Below are positions 26,204 through 34,398 of a stretch of 64,000 nucleotides of DNA, in pieces (the first letter of the stretch is position 1; the number at the start of each line of letters is the position of its first letter). The stretch spans positions 124,001 through 188,000 of the forward strand of contig CBDIDQ010000033.1 of the NCBI GenBank assembly GCA_965277695.1. Direction: 5' to 3'. The stretch is from JABSOG01 sp965277695 (GTDB taxonomy: Bacteria; Pseudomonadota; Gammaproteobacteria; Enterobacterales; Alteromonadaceae). The position numbers and the translations under genes are program-made. Under the pieces are notes generated by a model. That model ran no database searches, was not told the origin of the DNA, and was given only the letters and a program-made list of their open reading frames with translations.

Positions 26204-26839
26204 ATGGATAAGAATTACAGGCAAAATGAACGTGTTCATGGGCCTGATACCATCGCAGTAACAGTTGTTAATGCTACAGACAGTCAACCAGAACCACCAT
26301 TGACCATGGCGGCGTTTTTGGCTGATATTGAAAAGAAGGCATATCATATGGCTGCATTTGCGACAGGTTCACATGCTGACGCGCTGGATTTACTCCAGGA
26401 CAGTATGATAAAACTGGTGACCCACTATCAGCATAATCCGGCCAATGAGTGGAAACCGTTGTTCTACCGGATTTTACAAAATCGTATTCGTGATTGGCAG
26501 CGCCATCAAAAAGTCAGAAATCTGGTATTGTTCTGGAAAACCCCAAAACAAGATGAAGAAATCGAAGAATGGCCGCCAGCGCTGGAAAATACCAGTGGTA
26601 TTGGCACGCCCGAAGACGATATCGTCAAAGCCCAGCATCAGCAAGCGGCACTGACACACTTAAAACAATTATCAGACAAGCAACAGCAATGCTTTTTATT
26701 ACGCAGCTGGGAAGGGTTGTCTGTAGCCGAAACCGCACAAGCGATGGGCTGCTCACAAGGCAGCGTAAAAACTCACTATTCAAGGGCCGTGCATAAAATG
26801 AGAGCTTTAATGGAGGCTGATCATGAAATCAACTGCTGA
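26204..26839 (+). CDS. ECF-type RNA polymerase sigma factor
   Basis: A protein of up to 211 residues with sigma region 2 (HADALDLLQDSMIKLVTHYQ... FYRILQNRIRDWQR) and region 4 (LKQLSDKQQQCFLLRSWEGLSVAETAQAMGCSQGSVKTHYSRAVHKMR). The first 34 residues look unstructured and the start could be the ATG at 26306. It overlaps the next gene by 17 bases. The following genes (DUF3619-like membrane protein, small secreted peptide, DUF3106 protein) are the usual partners of this sigma subgroup, so the next product is the likely anti-sigma factor. Confidence 0.9.
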   Translation: MDKNYRQNERVHGPDTIAVTVVNATDSQPEPPLTMAAFLADIEKKAYHMAAFATGSHADALDLLQDSMIKLVTHYQHNPANEWKPLFYRILQNRIRDWQRHQKVRNLVLFWKTPKQDEEIEEWPPALENTSGIGTPEDDIVKAQHQQAALTHLKQLSDKQQQCFLLRSWEGLSVAETAQAMGCSQGSVKTHYSRAVHKMRALMEADHEINC

Positions 26840-27224
26840 ATCAGACCAACAATCCATCGCTATGCCAGACAGCGAGGTTGCGCCGTTGGTTAATGACGCC
26901 TTGGATCAATCGGTCGCGAGTTTGTCTGATAGCGTTTTGTCGGATATCGCTCAGGCACGAAACGCGGCTTTGGCAGCGGCGCAAATTAACAGCCAAAAGA
27001 CGCCGCTAGCTCAGCTGTTGGCGTCGTCGTTCCCTCGTGTTGCACTTCCGGTGGCTGCGGCGGTGATTATTGGGGTGTCTGTTCAATATAATTCCGTTGA
27101 ATCGGTTCCCGCACTGCCCTTGGCAATGGTAACATCTGAAATTCCTAATGAAGCATTAACCTTGTTAGAGGATTTAGAATTTGTCACCTGGCTGGCTGAA
27201 AACGAACCAGAAGCGTTGCTGTAA
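26823..27224 (+). CDS. DUF3619-like single-pass membrane protein (probable anti-sigma partner)
   Basis: A 133-residue protein with a cytoplasmic N-terminal half that includes ALDQSVASLSDSVLSDIAQARNAAL (about residues 27-51, DUF3619-like), one membrane helix near 75-90 (PVAAAVIIGVSVQYNS), and a short periplasmic end rich in Glu/Leu (LLEDLEFVTWLAENEPEALL). The layout matches small inner-membrane proteins encoded directly after ECF sigma genes and often presumed to restrain them. It is translationally linked to the sigma gene by overlap. The anti-sigma role is inferred from position. Confidence 0.75.
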   Translation: MKSTAESDQQSIAMPDSEVAPLVNDALDQSVASLSDSVLSDIAQARNAALAAAQINSQKTPLAQLLASSFPRVALPVAAAVIIGVSVQYNSVESVPALPLAMVTSEIPNEALTLLEDLEFVTWLAENEPEALL

Positions 27225-27225
27225 G

Positions 27226-27504
27226 ATGATGTTGATATCCAGTTTTATCGCTCCTACTTTTGCACAGGCGCAAGACGACGCTTTACCAGACTCTTTACCA
27301 GATGTAGCCTTGCTTGAATATTTGGCAGAGCTGGTCGAAGTCGATGGTGAGCTAGTCGGACCGCTGGATATGGCAACTGCCACTGATAAAACTAAATCTC
27401 AGAAAGAAAAGCATGAACAAGGCGAAAAAAGCAAAGACAAGAGTGAAGATCGATCAAAGAAACAAGCTAAAAACCCATCTGAGGAGGATAAATCTGATGA
27501 CTAA
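27226..27504 (+). CDS. Small exported Lys/Asp/Glu-rich protein
   Basis: Starting from ATG at 27226 or 27229, directly after the previous stop, this gives about 92 residues: a short signal-like segment (MMLISSFIAPTFAQAQ), an acidic middle (ALPDSLPDVALLEYLAELVEVDGELVG), then a tail of alternating Lys, Asp, Glu and Ser that is surely disordered. The frame continues upstream to 27181, but that part overlaps the previous gene in another frame and is not needed. It sits between the DUF3619-like and DUF3106 genes and overlaps the latter by 8 bases. Function unknown. Confidence 0.6.
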   Translation: MMLISSFIAPTFAQAQDDALPDSLPDVALLEYLAELVEVDGELVGPLDMATATDKTKSQKEKHEQGEKSKDKSEDRSKKQAKNPSEEDKSDD

Positions 27505-27988
27505 ATTTATCCTTATCATGCTATTGTGCCTGAGCTATTTACCTAGTGTCAGTGCCGCTCAGTGGAAAGACCTACCAGCGGCAGAAAAAACCGTTTTGGC
27601 CCAGTTTTCACAGCAGTGGGATAAATTACCCAGCGCTCAGCAGGATAAATTGCAACTCGGTGCTAGCCGCTGGATTGCCATGGACAGCAAAAAACGCGAA
27701 AACTTGCTGAATAAATTTGACCAATGGCAAAAGCTCGACCCACAACAACAGTCGAAGCTGAAACAACAATTCAACAAATTCAAGCAGTTGCCAGCTGCCA
27801 AACAGCAACAACTGCGCAGTACTCATCAACGCTTTCAGAATCTGTCTACTGAGAAACAACGTCAGTTAAAAGACAAATTCAACAAGGCTAACCGCAAGAA
27901 GATTGAGCAAAAAGCACGAGCGAAGAGTCAACAAAAAATTCAACAAAAAGCCCAGCAGAAGGCTCGTCAAAAAGGCAAGAAACGTTAG
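27497..27988 (+). CDS. DUF3106-type exported Gln/Lys-rich protein
   Basis: A 163-residue protein with signal peptide (TKFILIMLLCLSYLPSVSA) and a DUF3106 pattern: repeated units of the form W-x-L-P-x2-[QE]K, e.g. AAQWKDLPAAEKTVLAQFSQ, QWDKLPSAQQDKL, KFKQLPAAKQQQL, KFDQWQKLDPQQQSKL, and a strongly basic tail ending QKARQKGKKR. The ATG at 27497 has GAGGAGG upstream and fixes the start; the longer frame from 27413 overlaps its neighbour. DUF3106 proteins are periplasmic and commonly follow ECF sigma/DUF3619 pairs; the role is unknown. Confidence 0.8.
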   Translation: MTKFILIMLLCLSYLPSVSAAQWKDLPAAEKTVLAQFSQQWDKLPSAQQDKLQLGASRWIAMDSKKRENLLNKFDQWQKLDPQQQSKLKQQFNKFKQLPAAKQQQLRSTHQRFQNLSTEKQRQLKDKFNKANRKKIEQKARAKSQQKIQQKAQQKARQKGKKR

Positions 27989-28122
27989 GTGTCGCATTTA
28001 TTTTTGCGTCTTTGCTGGTTTGAATAAAATTGCGGGCATAAATGTCACGCCTACGTTAGTATTATGACCGCGTTGCTCATCGTGGTATGAGCGTAATATC
28101 TTAGTCAGCGGATAAATATACA

Positions 28123-29379
28123 ATGTTAACAGCGATTGAAATCAACAATTTCAAATCAGCCGAAAAGCTTGATATCGAATTTGCCAGAGTGAATGTGTTT
28201 ATTGGCGAAAACGGCTCAGGCAAAAGCACCATTCTCGAAGCTATTACTTTTGCCGCTGCCGCAGAAGCCGATAGATTAGATACCGAGTTTTTAGAAAATC
28301 GGGGTATTCGGGTCCCAGCTCCCCAGTTTATGCGTTCAAATTTTAGTGAAGAGATGGTTGGTGAATCGATTGAGATTAAAGTCTCAATGGATAACAGAAG
28401 TGGCTCCAGAGTGTATTTGATTAATCATACTAATGAGACTTACGCTGAATGGCAATTGAGTACAGATATGATAGTTGGAAAGGAAGGAGATACATTTAGT
28501 GTGTCAGATTTTGAAAAAGACAGACATAAACTGGCTAAACTGTTATCAAGCCCATCTTTATCTAAGTTAAGAGAAGTTATAGAGCAGAATGCTAAGCTAG
28601 CTGAAGAGTTAGGCGATGAGTTAGTTGCTGATATTCAGAGTGGCGACTTTATAGAGGATGTAAATAATACAAATACATTTGTGACAAAACTACAGCTAAA
28701 TGTTACTTATGAACTTTCCTCGCTAAAATCCTTCGTCATCTACTCGCCCCAAAACAAACAACTACGCAACTTAACCGAAGAAGGCAGCATCAGACCCGTC
28801 GGCATCCATGGCGAAGGTTTATTCAAATTACTACGAGAAATTCACGCCAAACAGGCAGAAGCACTAAAAGATATCGAAGCTGGATTGAGCTTAATCGGTT
28901 GGTATAAATCAATGGATTTGGATAACGAACCTGAATTAGCGGAAGACGAATTATTTATTCAGGATAAATTCTTATTAGCCCCATTCACTCAAAGAAGTGC
29001 AAATGAAGGGTTTTTATATGTGCTCTTTTATATGGCTTTAATCGTCTCCAAAGATACCCCAAAAATATTTGCCATTGATAATATTGATGCCGCATTGAAT
29101 CCCAAATTATGCGCGAAGATCACCAGTTACCTGGTTGAATTAGCCAAGAAATATGACAAGCAGTTATTTTTGACCACGCAAAACCCTGCCACCCTTGATG
29201 GTATTGATTTGTTTGATGAAGCACAAAAGCTGTTTGTGGTTTCAAGAAAGCGTAGTGGGCAAACAACAGCGCGTGAATTTACTGCTGATAGAATGCCGAA
29301 ACAAGATAATGGCGAGCTTGTGATGTTATCGGAAGCGATGATCAGAGGTTATATTGGCGGTATTCCCAAGGGGTTCTAA
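28123..29379 (+). CDS. AAA15/OLD-like ATPase of a two-gene module
   Basis: A 418-residue ATP-binding protein of the OLD/AAA_15-21 type: N-terminal IEINNFKSAEKLDIEF (residues 5-20), Walker A GENGSGKS (28-35), and C-terminal FAIDNIDAALNPKL (Walker B-like, DxxD) followed by LFLTTQNPATLDG. No nuclease domain is attached; the following gene supplies a TOPRIM-like one. The ATG of that gene directly follows this stop with no gap. The pair resembles split OLD/PARIS-like defence modules in organisation. The middle part (28370-28740) looks AT-richer than the rest. Defence function is inferred. Confidence 0.8.
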   Translation: MLTAIEINNFKSAEKLDIEFARVNVFIGENGSGKSTILEAITFAAAAEADRLDTEFLENRGIRVPAPQFMRSNFSEEMVGESIEIKVSMDNRSGSRVYLINHTNETYAEWQLSTDMIVGKEGDTFSVSDFEKDRHKLAKLLSSPSLSKLREVIEQNAKLAEELGDELVADIQSGDFIEDVNNTNTFVTKLQLNVTYELSSLKSFVIYSPQNKQLRNLTEEGSIRPVGIHGEGLFKLLREIHAKQAEALKDIEAGLSLIGWYKSMDLDNEPELAEDELFIQDKFLLAPFTQRSANEGFLYVLFYMALIVSKDTPKIFAIDNIDAALNPKLCAKITSYLVELAKKYDKQLFLTTQNPATLDGIDLFDEAQKLFVVSRKRSGQTTAREFTADRMPKQDNGELVMLSEAMIRGYIGGIPKGF

Positions 29380-30096
29380 ATGGATTTTGGTTTGATATGT
29401 GAAGGCCCAACCGATCAGGCAGTGCTCGAAAACATGCTATGTGGTTTATACGATGATGAAGATTTGTATGAGTCGATCACTGCATTACAACCGGGCGGTG
29501 AGTCGGATACTCATCTGAGTATAAGTAAAGAAGGTGGCTGGGGGCGAGTATTGGCCTATTTGGCCAGTTATCAATTTCGTCAGGCATTTCCTATCGTCAA
29601 AAACGTTGTGATCCAGATTGATACTGATGTGGCTAATATGAAAGGCTTTGATGTTGATTTAAGGGATGATAGCGGCAAAGTGTTAAAATCAGTTCCCGCT
29701 ATAGTCAACAAAGTAAAACTGCGCTTGATTGAGCAAATTGATTCGGGAGAGTCTGGTTTTTTTATCAAGCACAAAAGTCAGATCATTTTTGCTATTACCG
29801 TACACTCCCTTGAAGTTTGGTTATTCAAACATTATAACAACGACCCAAAGAAAAAGACTTTAATCAACGGTGGTGAAAAACAACTGGCTCAGCAGCTATT
29901 GAAGAGTAATAAGCTGAAAAAGTACACTGAGCGCACTCAAGGAAAAGAGGTGATCATGATTAAAAATTATAATAATTATACTGAGCTGTCGATGCCTTTT
30001 TATAACCGTAAAACCTGTAAAGAAAGTATCAATAACCTCAGCAAGGCAGATGAAAGCTTTCAATTATTCAGCGCTTATATCGCCGCTTTAAAATAA
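29380..30096 (+). CDS. TOPRIM-like partner protein of the ATPase
   Basis: A 238-residue protein that starts with FGLICEGPTDQAVLENML (Glu at residue 8) and later has NVVIQIDTDVANM (D81-x-D83), the E...DxD pattern of TOPRIM nucleases and the DUF4435/DUF4276-like families. The rest is charged, with Lys-rich helices near the C-terminus (LLKSNKLKKYTERTQGK). Start codon follows the ATPase stop at once, so translation is coupled. I cannot assign it to a named system; AriB of PARIS and RloB-like proteins are the closest ideas. It is a candidate nuclease or effector. Confidence 0.65.
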   Translation: MDFGLICEGPTDQAVLENMLCGLYDDEDLYESITALQPGGESDTHLSISKEGGWGRVLAYLASYQFRQAFPIVKNVVIQIDTDVANMKGFDVDLRDDSGKVLKSVPAIVNKVKLRLIEQIDSGESGFFIKHKSQIIFAITVHSLEVWLFKHYNNDPKKKTLINGGEKQLAQQLLKSNKLKKYTERTQGKEVIMIKNYNNYTELSMPFYNRKTCKESINNLSKADESFQLFSAYIAALK

Positions 30097-30150
30097 CACT
30101 AACTCATATATAACCCTTAACTGCTCTTAATTACAACAAAGGAAATTCAA

Positions 30151-31293
30151 ATGCTTAGTAGCAAGTTACCTGAGGTTGGCCTGACCATTTTCAGCCAGAT
30201 GTCGGCACTGGCCAACGAATTTAACGCCATAAATTTATCCCAAGGATTCCCCAACTTCGATTGTGACCCTTATCTTAAACAGCAAGTGGGTTATTACCTT
30301 AATAATGGTTTTAATCAATATGCGCAGATGCCCGGTGTGCCAGAGCTACAGCAAGCCATTGCCGAATTGGCTAATCGCCATTACCAAGCAAATGTTAGTG
30401 CCAATGAGCAGGTAACGGTAACGTCTGGTGCCACAGAGGCGATTTTTGTTGCGGTTCAGGCGATTGTTCATGAAGGTGACGAAGTGATCATCTTCGACCC
30501 GGCTTATGATAGCTACGAACCAGCAGTGAATCTGGCGGGCGGCAAGTGTGTTCATTTGTCATTATTACCACCGGCTTACGGGATTGACTGGCAAGCCGTT
30601 GAACAGGCCATCACGCCTCGCACCAAGGCGATTATTCTTAATAGTCCGCATAATCCAACCGGTAGTATCATTCACGAACAAGATATTGTGGCGCTGAAAA
30701 AGCTGGTGGCTGAGCATGATATTCATCTTATTTCTGATGAAGTGTACGAACATATTATTTTTGATGGTCAGCTGCACCACAGTGTTTTACGCTACCCAGA
30801 ATTGGCCGAAAAAAGCTTTGTGGTCTCCTCGTTTGGCAAAACTTTTCATGTCACTGGCTGGAAAACCGGCTATTGCATTGCGCCGCCAGAATTGACTGTT
30901 GAGTTTCGTAAAATCCATCAGTATGTGACCTTTTGCACCGTCACCCCGATGCAAAAAGCTTTGGCGGATATGCTTAATCAAAAACCTGAACATGTCAGTG
31001 GTTTAGGGGCTTTTTATCAGCATAAAAGAGATGTGTTTAGCGAGTCCATTCGCGATAGCCGCTTCAAACTACTGCCGTGCCAGGGCACTTATTTTCAATC
31101 ACTGGATTACAGTGAAATCTCTGATATGCCAGATACCGAGTTCTGCCACTGGCTGACCAAAACCCATAAAATCGCCACCATTCCGATGTCAGTGTTCTAC
31201 CAAACACCACCTGACAGTAAGGTCATTCGTGTTTGTTTTGCTAAAGACGATGAGACCATGAAAAAGGCAGGAGCGATTTTATGTCAGGTCTAA
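30151..31293 (+). CDS. Methionine (glutamine-type) aminotransferase, YbdL-like
   Basis: A 380-residue class I/II PLP aminotransferase. Features: NAINLSQGFPNFDCD near the N-terminus, ATEAIFVAVQAI, ILNSPHNPTGSI, DEVYEHIIFDG, and SSFGKTFHVTGWKTGY with the PLP-lysine. It matches YbdL/methionine aminotransferase in length and in the SQGFP and CFAKDDETM sequences. It transfers the amino group of methionine, glutamine or aromatic amino acids to 2-oxo acids. It overlaps the omega-amidase gene by 13 bases; the two form the glutamine transaminase-omega-amidase pathway. Confidence 0.92.
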   Translation: MLSSKLPEVGLTIFSQMSALANEFNAINLSQGFPNFDCDPYLKQQVGYYLNNGFNQYAQMPGVPELQQAIAELANRHYQANVSANEQVTVTSGATEAIFVAVQAIVHEGDEVIIFDPAYDSYEPAVNLAGGKCVHLSLLPPAYGIDWQAVEQAITPRTKAIILNSPHNPTGSIIHEQDIVALKKLVAEHDIHLISDEVYEHIIFDGQLHHSVLRYPELAEKSFVVSSFGKTFHVTGWKTGYCIAPPELTVEFRKIHQYVTFCTVTPMQKALADMLNQKPEHVSGLGAFYQHKRDVFSESIRDSRFKLLPCQGTYFQSLDYSEISDMPDTEFCHWLTKTHKIATIPMSVFYQTPPDSKVIRVCFAKDDETMKKAGAILCQV

Positions 31294-32081
31294 ATATCAC
31301 CTTGGTGCAAACGGATATCAGCTGGCTTGAACCCCAACAAAATCTTACCCGACTGGGTGAATTATTGTCTGACGTGACTGACAGCGATTTGATTGTGTTG
31401 CCAGAAACCTTTGCGACCGGTTTTGCTTTCGATCAGCCCAATGTAGGTGAAGCCGAAAACGGACCAATATTGGCCTGGATGAAACAAACCGCAGCCAAAA
31501 CGGGTGCTGTGTTGGTGGGTAGTGTCGCTGTGAATGCTGAGGATGGCGGAAAAAACGCTAACCGACTGTATTGGGTGACACCAACGGGTGAAGTCAGTTG
31601 TTACGACAAAAGACATCTGTTTCGTATGGGCGACGAGCACCATCATGTGGTGGCGGGCGCAAAAAGAGAGGTGTTCAGTTTAAAAGGTGTGCGGTTTTTG
31701 CCTAATGTCTGTTATGACCTGCGTTTTCCGGTGTGGTCGCGCAATCAAAATGATTACGATGTGATGCTCAATGTGGCCAATTGGCCAGCGGTGAGACGAC
31801 GCATTTGGGATACTTTGTTGCAAGCTCGGGCGATTGAAAACCAATGTTTTGTGGTGGCGGTTAATCGGGTGGGTGATGACGGCAAAGGGGTTGCCCATTC
31901 AGGCGGCACGGCGGCTTATGGCTTTACTGGCGAGACTTTGGCTGCGGCGACAGACGATCAAACGCAATTGCTCCACGTCACTTTGGATGTGGCGGCATTG
32001 GCACAATTTAAACAGCAGTTTCCGGCTCATCTAGATAGCGATGATTTTGAATTAAATTGGAGTATCCGCGATGCGAATTGA
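31281..32081 (+). CDS. Omega-amidase (YafV/NIT2 type)
   Basis: A 266-residue nitrilase-superfamily amidase. The catalytic triad is seen as Glu in VLPETFATGF, Lys in YDKRHLF and Cys in NVCYDLRFPVW; IENQCFVVAVNRVGDD follows. This sequence is typical of YafV, which hydrolyses 2-oxoglutaramate (and 2-oxosuccinamate), removing the product of the preceding transaminase and making the transamination irreversible. It overlaps both neighbours, the transaminase (13 bases) and cinA (11 bases), so the three are one operon. Confidence 0.93.
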   Translation: MSGLNITLVQTDISWLEPQQNLTRLGELLSDVTDSDLIVLPETFATGFAFDQPNVGEAENGPILAWMKQTAAKTGAVLVGSVAVNAEDGGKNANRLYWVTPTGEVSCYDKRHLFRMGDEHHHVVAGAKREVFSLKGVRFLPNVCYDLRFPVWSRNQNDYDVMLNVANWPAVRRRIWDTLLQARAIENQCFVVAVNRVGDDGKGVAHSGGTAAYGFTGETLAAATDDQTQLLHVTLDVAALAQFKQQFPAHLDSDDFELNWSIRDAN

Positions 32082-33390
32082 GCTAATCAGCACGGGTGAT
32101 GAGCTACTTACGGGCGATATCACTGATACTAATGCTAGTTGGCTGGGGCAACAGTTGACTGAACAGGGCATGAAATTGAGCCTCAAAACCACCGTTGGTG
32201 ATAATCTTGATGGTTTGGTAGATACTTTTAAACAACGCTCGCAACAGGCTGATTTTATTATTGTTAATGGTGGCCTTGGGCCGACCAGCGATGATTTGTC
32301 GAGTGAGGCGGCGGCTTTGGCGCTGGGTGAGCCAGTAGTGATGTTTGAACAGTGGCTTGAACAAATGAAAGCGATGTTTGCCAAGTTCAATCGGACCATG
32401 ACCGACAGTAATTTGAAACAGGCAATGTTGCCGCAAAGCGCTGAAATTATTGATAATCCGGTGGGCACGGCTTGCGGCTTTAAAATCAAACTCGACAAGG
32501 CCGTTATGGTGTTTACGCCCGGTGTGCCGCGCGAATTTAAAACCATGGTGACAGAGCAGATATTACCGCTGTTGAGCAGTTTGAATGATGTTGAACCTTT
32601 AACCATCCGACGTTTTTTGTGTATGGGCATTGGTGAGTCTGCGCTGGCTAATCTGTTGCAAGAAGTCGAGTTACCGGACGGTTGTGAGTTTGGTTATCGG
32701 GCGGCGATGCCGTTTATCGAAGTGAAAATTTTTGCTGCCAATGCACAAACGCTTGATCCAGTGATTGCCCAAATTGAAACGATAGTGGCTAAGTATTGTG
32801 TAGTGCGTGATGGCAACTCTTTGAGCCGTCATGTACATCAATTGTTGATTGAAAGAGCTGAGGAAAAAAGCGAGCAGGCAGACGCATTTAAGTTCGGCAC
32901 CGTTGAATCTTGTACTGGCGGTTTAGTCGCTAGCAGTTTGGTCGCCTTTGCTGGCAGCTCGGCTTATCTCGACCGGGGTTTGGTGACTTACAGCAATCAA
33001 GCCAAGCAGGATTTGGCTAATGTCAGCCCAGCAATTCTCGACGCTTTTGGTGCTGTCAGCATTGAAGTCGCAGAAGAAATGGCAGCGGGTGCGGTGGCTG
33101 CGCATAATTTGAATTTAGCGGTGTCAATCACTGGCATTGCCGGACCTGATGGTGGCTCGGAAGAAAAGCCTGTGGGCACTGTTGCCTTTGCTTTGGCTGA
33201 TGGGCAAAACTGCTATAGTCAGATGCTGTTTTTGCCTAATCGCGGACGAACCAGTGTGCAGCAAACTGCCGTGGCGATTGCGCAGGATATGGTTCGCCGT
33301 TATTTGACCCAGCATACGACAAAGCAACCGGTTATCGGTGAGTACGAGTCTTATCAGTGTTTGTCATTAGGTAAAAAGTATCACGCTTAA
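32071..33390 (+). CDS. cinA: CinA-type nicotinamide-nucleotide amidohydrolase
   Basis: A 439-residue two-domain protein. The N-terminal MoCF-like domain (about 1-170) shows IELISTGDELLTGDITDTNA, VNGGLGPTSDDLSSEAAA and VFTPGVPREFKTM; the C-terminal PncC domain (from about 265) has GTVESCTGGLVASSLVAFAGSSAYLDRG, YSNQAKQDL and ITGIAGPDGGSEEKPVGTV. The C-terminal domain deamidates nicotinamide mononucleotide in NAD salvage. Length is typical. It is the last gene of the transaminase/amidase operon and is followed by a nested inverted repeat. Confidence 0.95.
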   Translation: MRIELISTGDELLTGDITDTNASWLGQQLTEQGMKLSLKTTVGDNLDGLVDTFKQRSQQADFIIVNGGLGPTSDDLSSEAAALALGEPVVMFEQWLEQMKAMFAKFNRTMTDSNLKQAMLPQSAEIIDNPVGTACGFKIKLDKAVMVFTPGVPREFKTMVTEQILPLLSSLNDVEPLTIRRFLCMGIGESALANLLQEVELPDGCEFGYRAAMPFIEVKIFAANAQTLDPVIAQIETIVAKYCVVRDGNSLSRHVHQLLIERAEEKSEQADAFKFGTVESCTGGLVASSLVAFAGSSAYLDRGLVTYSNQAKQDLANVSPAILDAFGAVSIEVAEEMAAGAVAAHNLNLAVSITGIAGPDGGSEEKPVGTVAFALADGQNCYSQMLFLPNRGRTSVQQTAVAIAQDMVRRYLTQHTTKQPVIGEYESYQCLSLGKKYHA

Positions 33391-33395
33391 TAAAA

Positions 33396-33451
33396 ACAGC
33401 TGGCAAAAAAAGTTAGCAAATAAAGCTAACCCTAATCTTTACACCAGCTGT
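33396..33451. terminator. Nested inverted repeat after cinA
   Basis: ACAGCTGG (33396-33403) pairs with CCAGCTGT (33444-33451), enclosing a second stem GTTAGC/GCTAAC (33412-33417 with 33425-33430). It lies just past the cinA stop and before the sce7726-like gene; it may end or weaken read-through into that module. Confidence 0.5.
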
Positions 33452-33519
33452 ACTAAAGTGAACTTTTTAATTAAAATACGGCAATAACTCCATTTTAATA
33501 CATCCCAAAGAGCAGGATC

Positions 33520-34398
33520 GTGAAGATAAAAAATGCAGCAAAAATTTTTTCCAGCAACAGCATTAATCAATTTGCTGATGGTGATTTTGCACCATTATCT
33601 GATGTTGCTGATGAATTTTTGGCTGATGATCCAACGATCACCAATTATGCCGACGTTTTTTCTGCGATTTATGCACTTTTATCTAAACAATACCGATGGG
33701 AATATTACTATAAAAACGTCATTGCCAATAAAGTCTTACTAGGCAAGCATTCAACCAATACCGCTACTATGCTGTCAGAGTTCAGGGTTGGGCAATCCAA
33801 AGCAGATTGTGTGATTTTAAATGGGGTTTCTACCTGTTACGAAATCAAAACGGCATTTGATTCGCTAAATCGACTGCCTGAGCAACTGAACAATTACAGT
33901 AAACTTTTTGATTTTGTTAATGTCGTCACTTGTGAACAACATCTTGATAAAGTCCTTGGCCAAATTGAACCTCACATAGGGGTTTTAATTTTAAATAAAA
34001 GATCGCAAATCTCGGTCAAACGCCACGCTACACAAATCCAGACTGATATTGATATTAATGTGTTAATAAGAAGCTTAAGGCAACACGAAGCAATTGAAAT
34101 ATATCAACATCTCGAAGGAAAAAAGCCAACTGTTGGCAATACAAAACTGCTGTCAACTTGCTCAGAGAGCTTTGCTAGAGCTGAGCAATACAGGTTAAGA
34201 GAACTGTTCCGTAATATTTTAAAAAAGAGTAGGAAAAATCATCATAACCAATTAGAATTGCTGCCTCAGTGTTTAGTCAATGCAGCGGTTAGTTATAAAT
34301 TATCGACCAAAACACTTCATGCATTTATTGCCAACTTGGCTGAAAAACCTCCCGGGAGAGAAAATGTATTACCCTGTGCTCAGAGCAAAGCAGTTTGA
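33520..34398 (+). CDS. sce7726-family protein with PD-(D/E)XK-like motif
   Basis: A 292-residue protein that I assign to the sce7726 family because of its motifs and its partner gene. It shows SEFRVGQSKADCVILNG and TCYEIKTAFDSLNRLPEQL, where E87, D96, E108 and K110 form the E...D-x11-E-x-K arrangement of PD-(D/E)XK nucleases. A helical, basic C-terminal part follows (RLRELFRNILKKSRKNHH). The start is GTG at 33520 with only a weakly placed AGGA; a later start is hard to find because the N-terminal part is needed. It overlaps the sce7725-like gene by 35 bases. Nuclease activity is inferred from the motif. Confidence 0.75.
   Translation: MKIKNAAKIFSSNSINQFADGDFAPLSDVADEFLADDPTITNYADVFSAIYALLSKQYRWEYYYKNVIANKVLLGKHSTNTATMLSEFRVGQSKADCVILNGVSTCYEIKTAFDSLNRLPEQLNNYSKLFDFVNVVTCEQHLDKVLGQIEPHIGVLILNKRSQISVKRHATQIQTDIDINVLIRSLRQHEAIEIYQHLEGKKPTVGNTKLLSTCSESFARAEQYRLRELFRNILKKSRKNHHNQLELLPQCLVNAAVSYKLSTKTLHAFIANLAEKPPGRENVLPCAQSKAV

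Noticed and set aside
32052..32630. 192-codon minus-strand frame inside cinA
   Set aside because: Long but fully within cinA, rich in Ser/Leu as expected of an antisense shadow.
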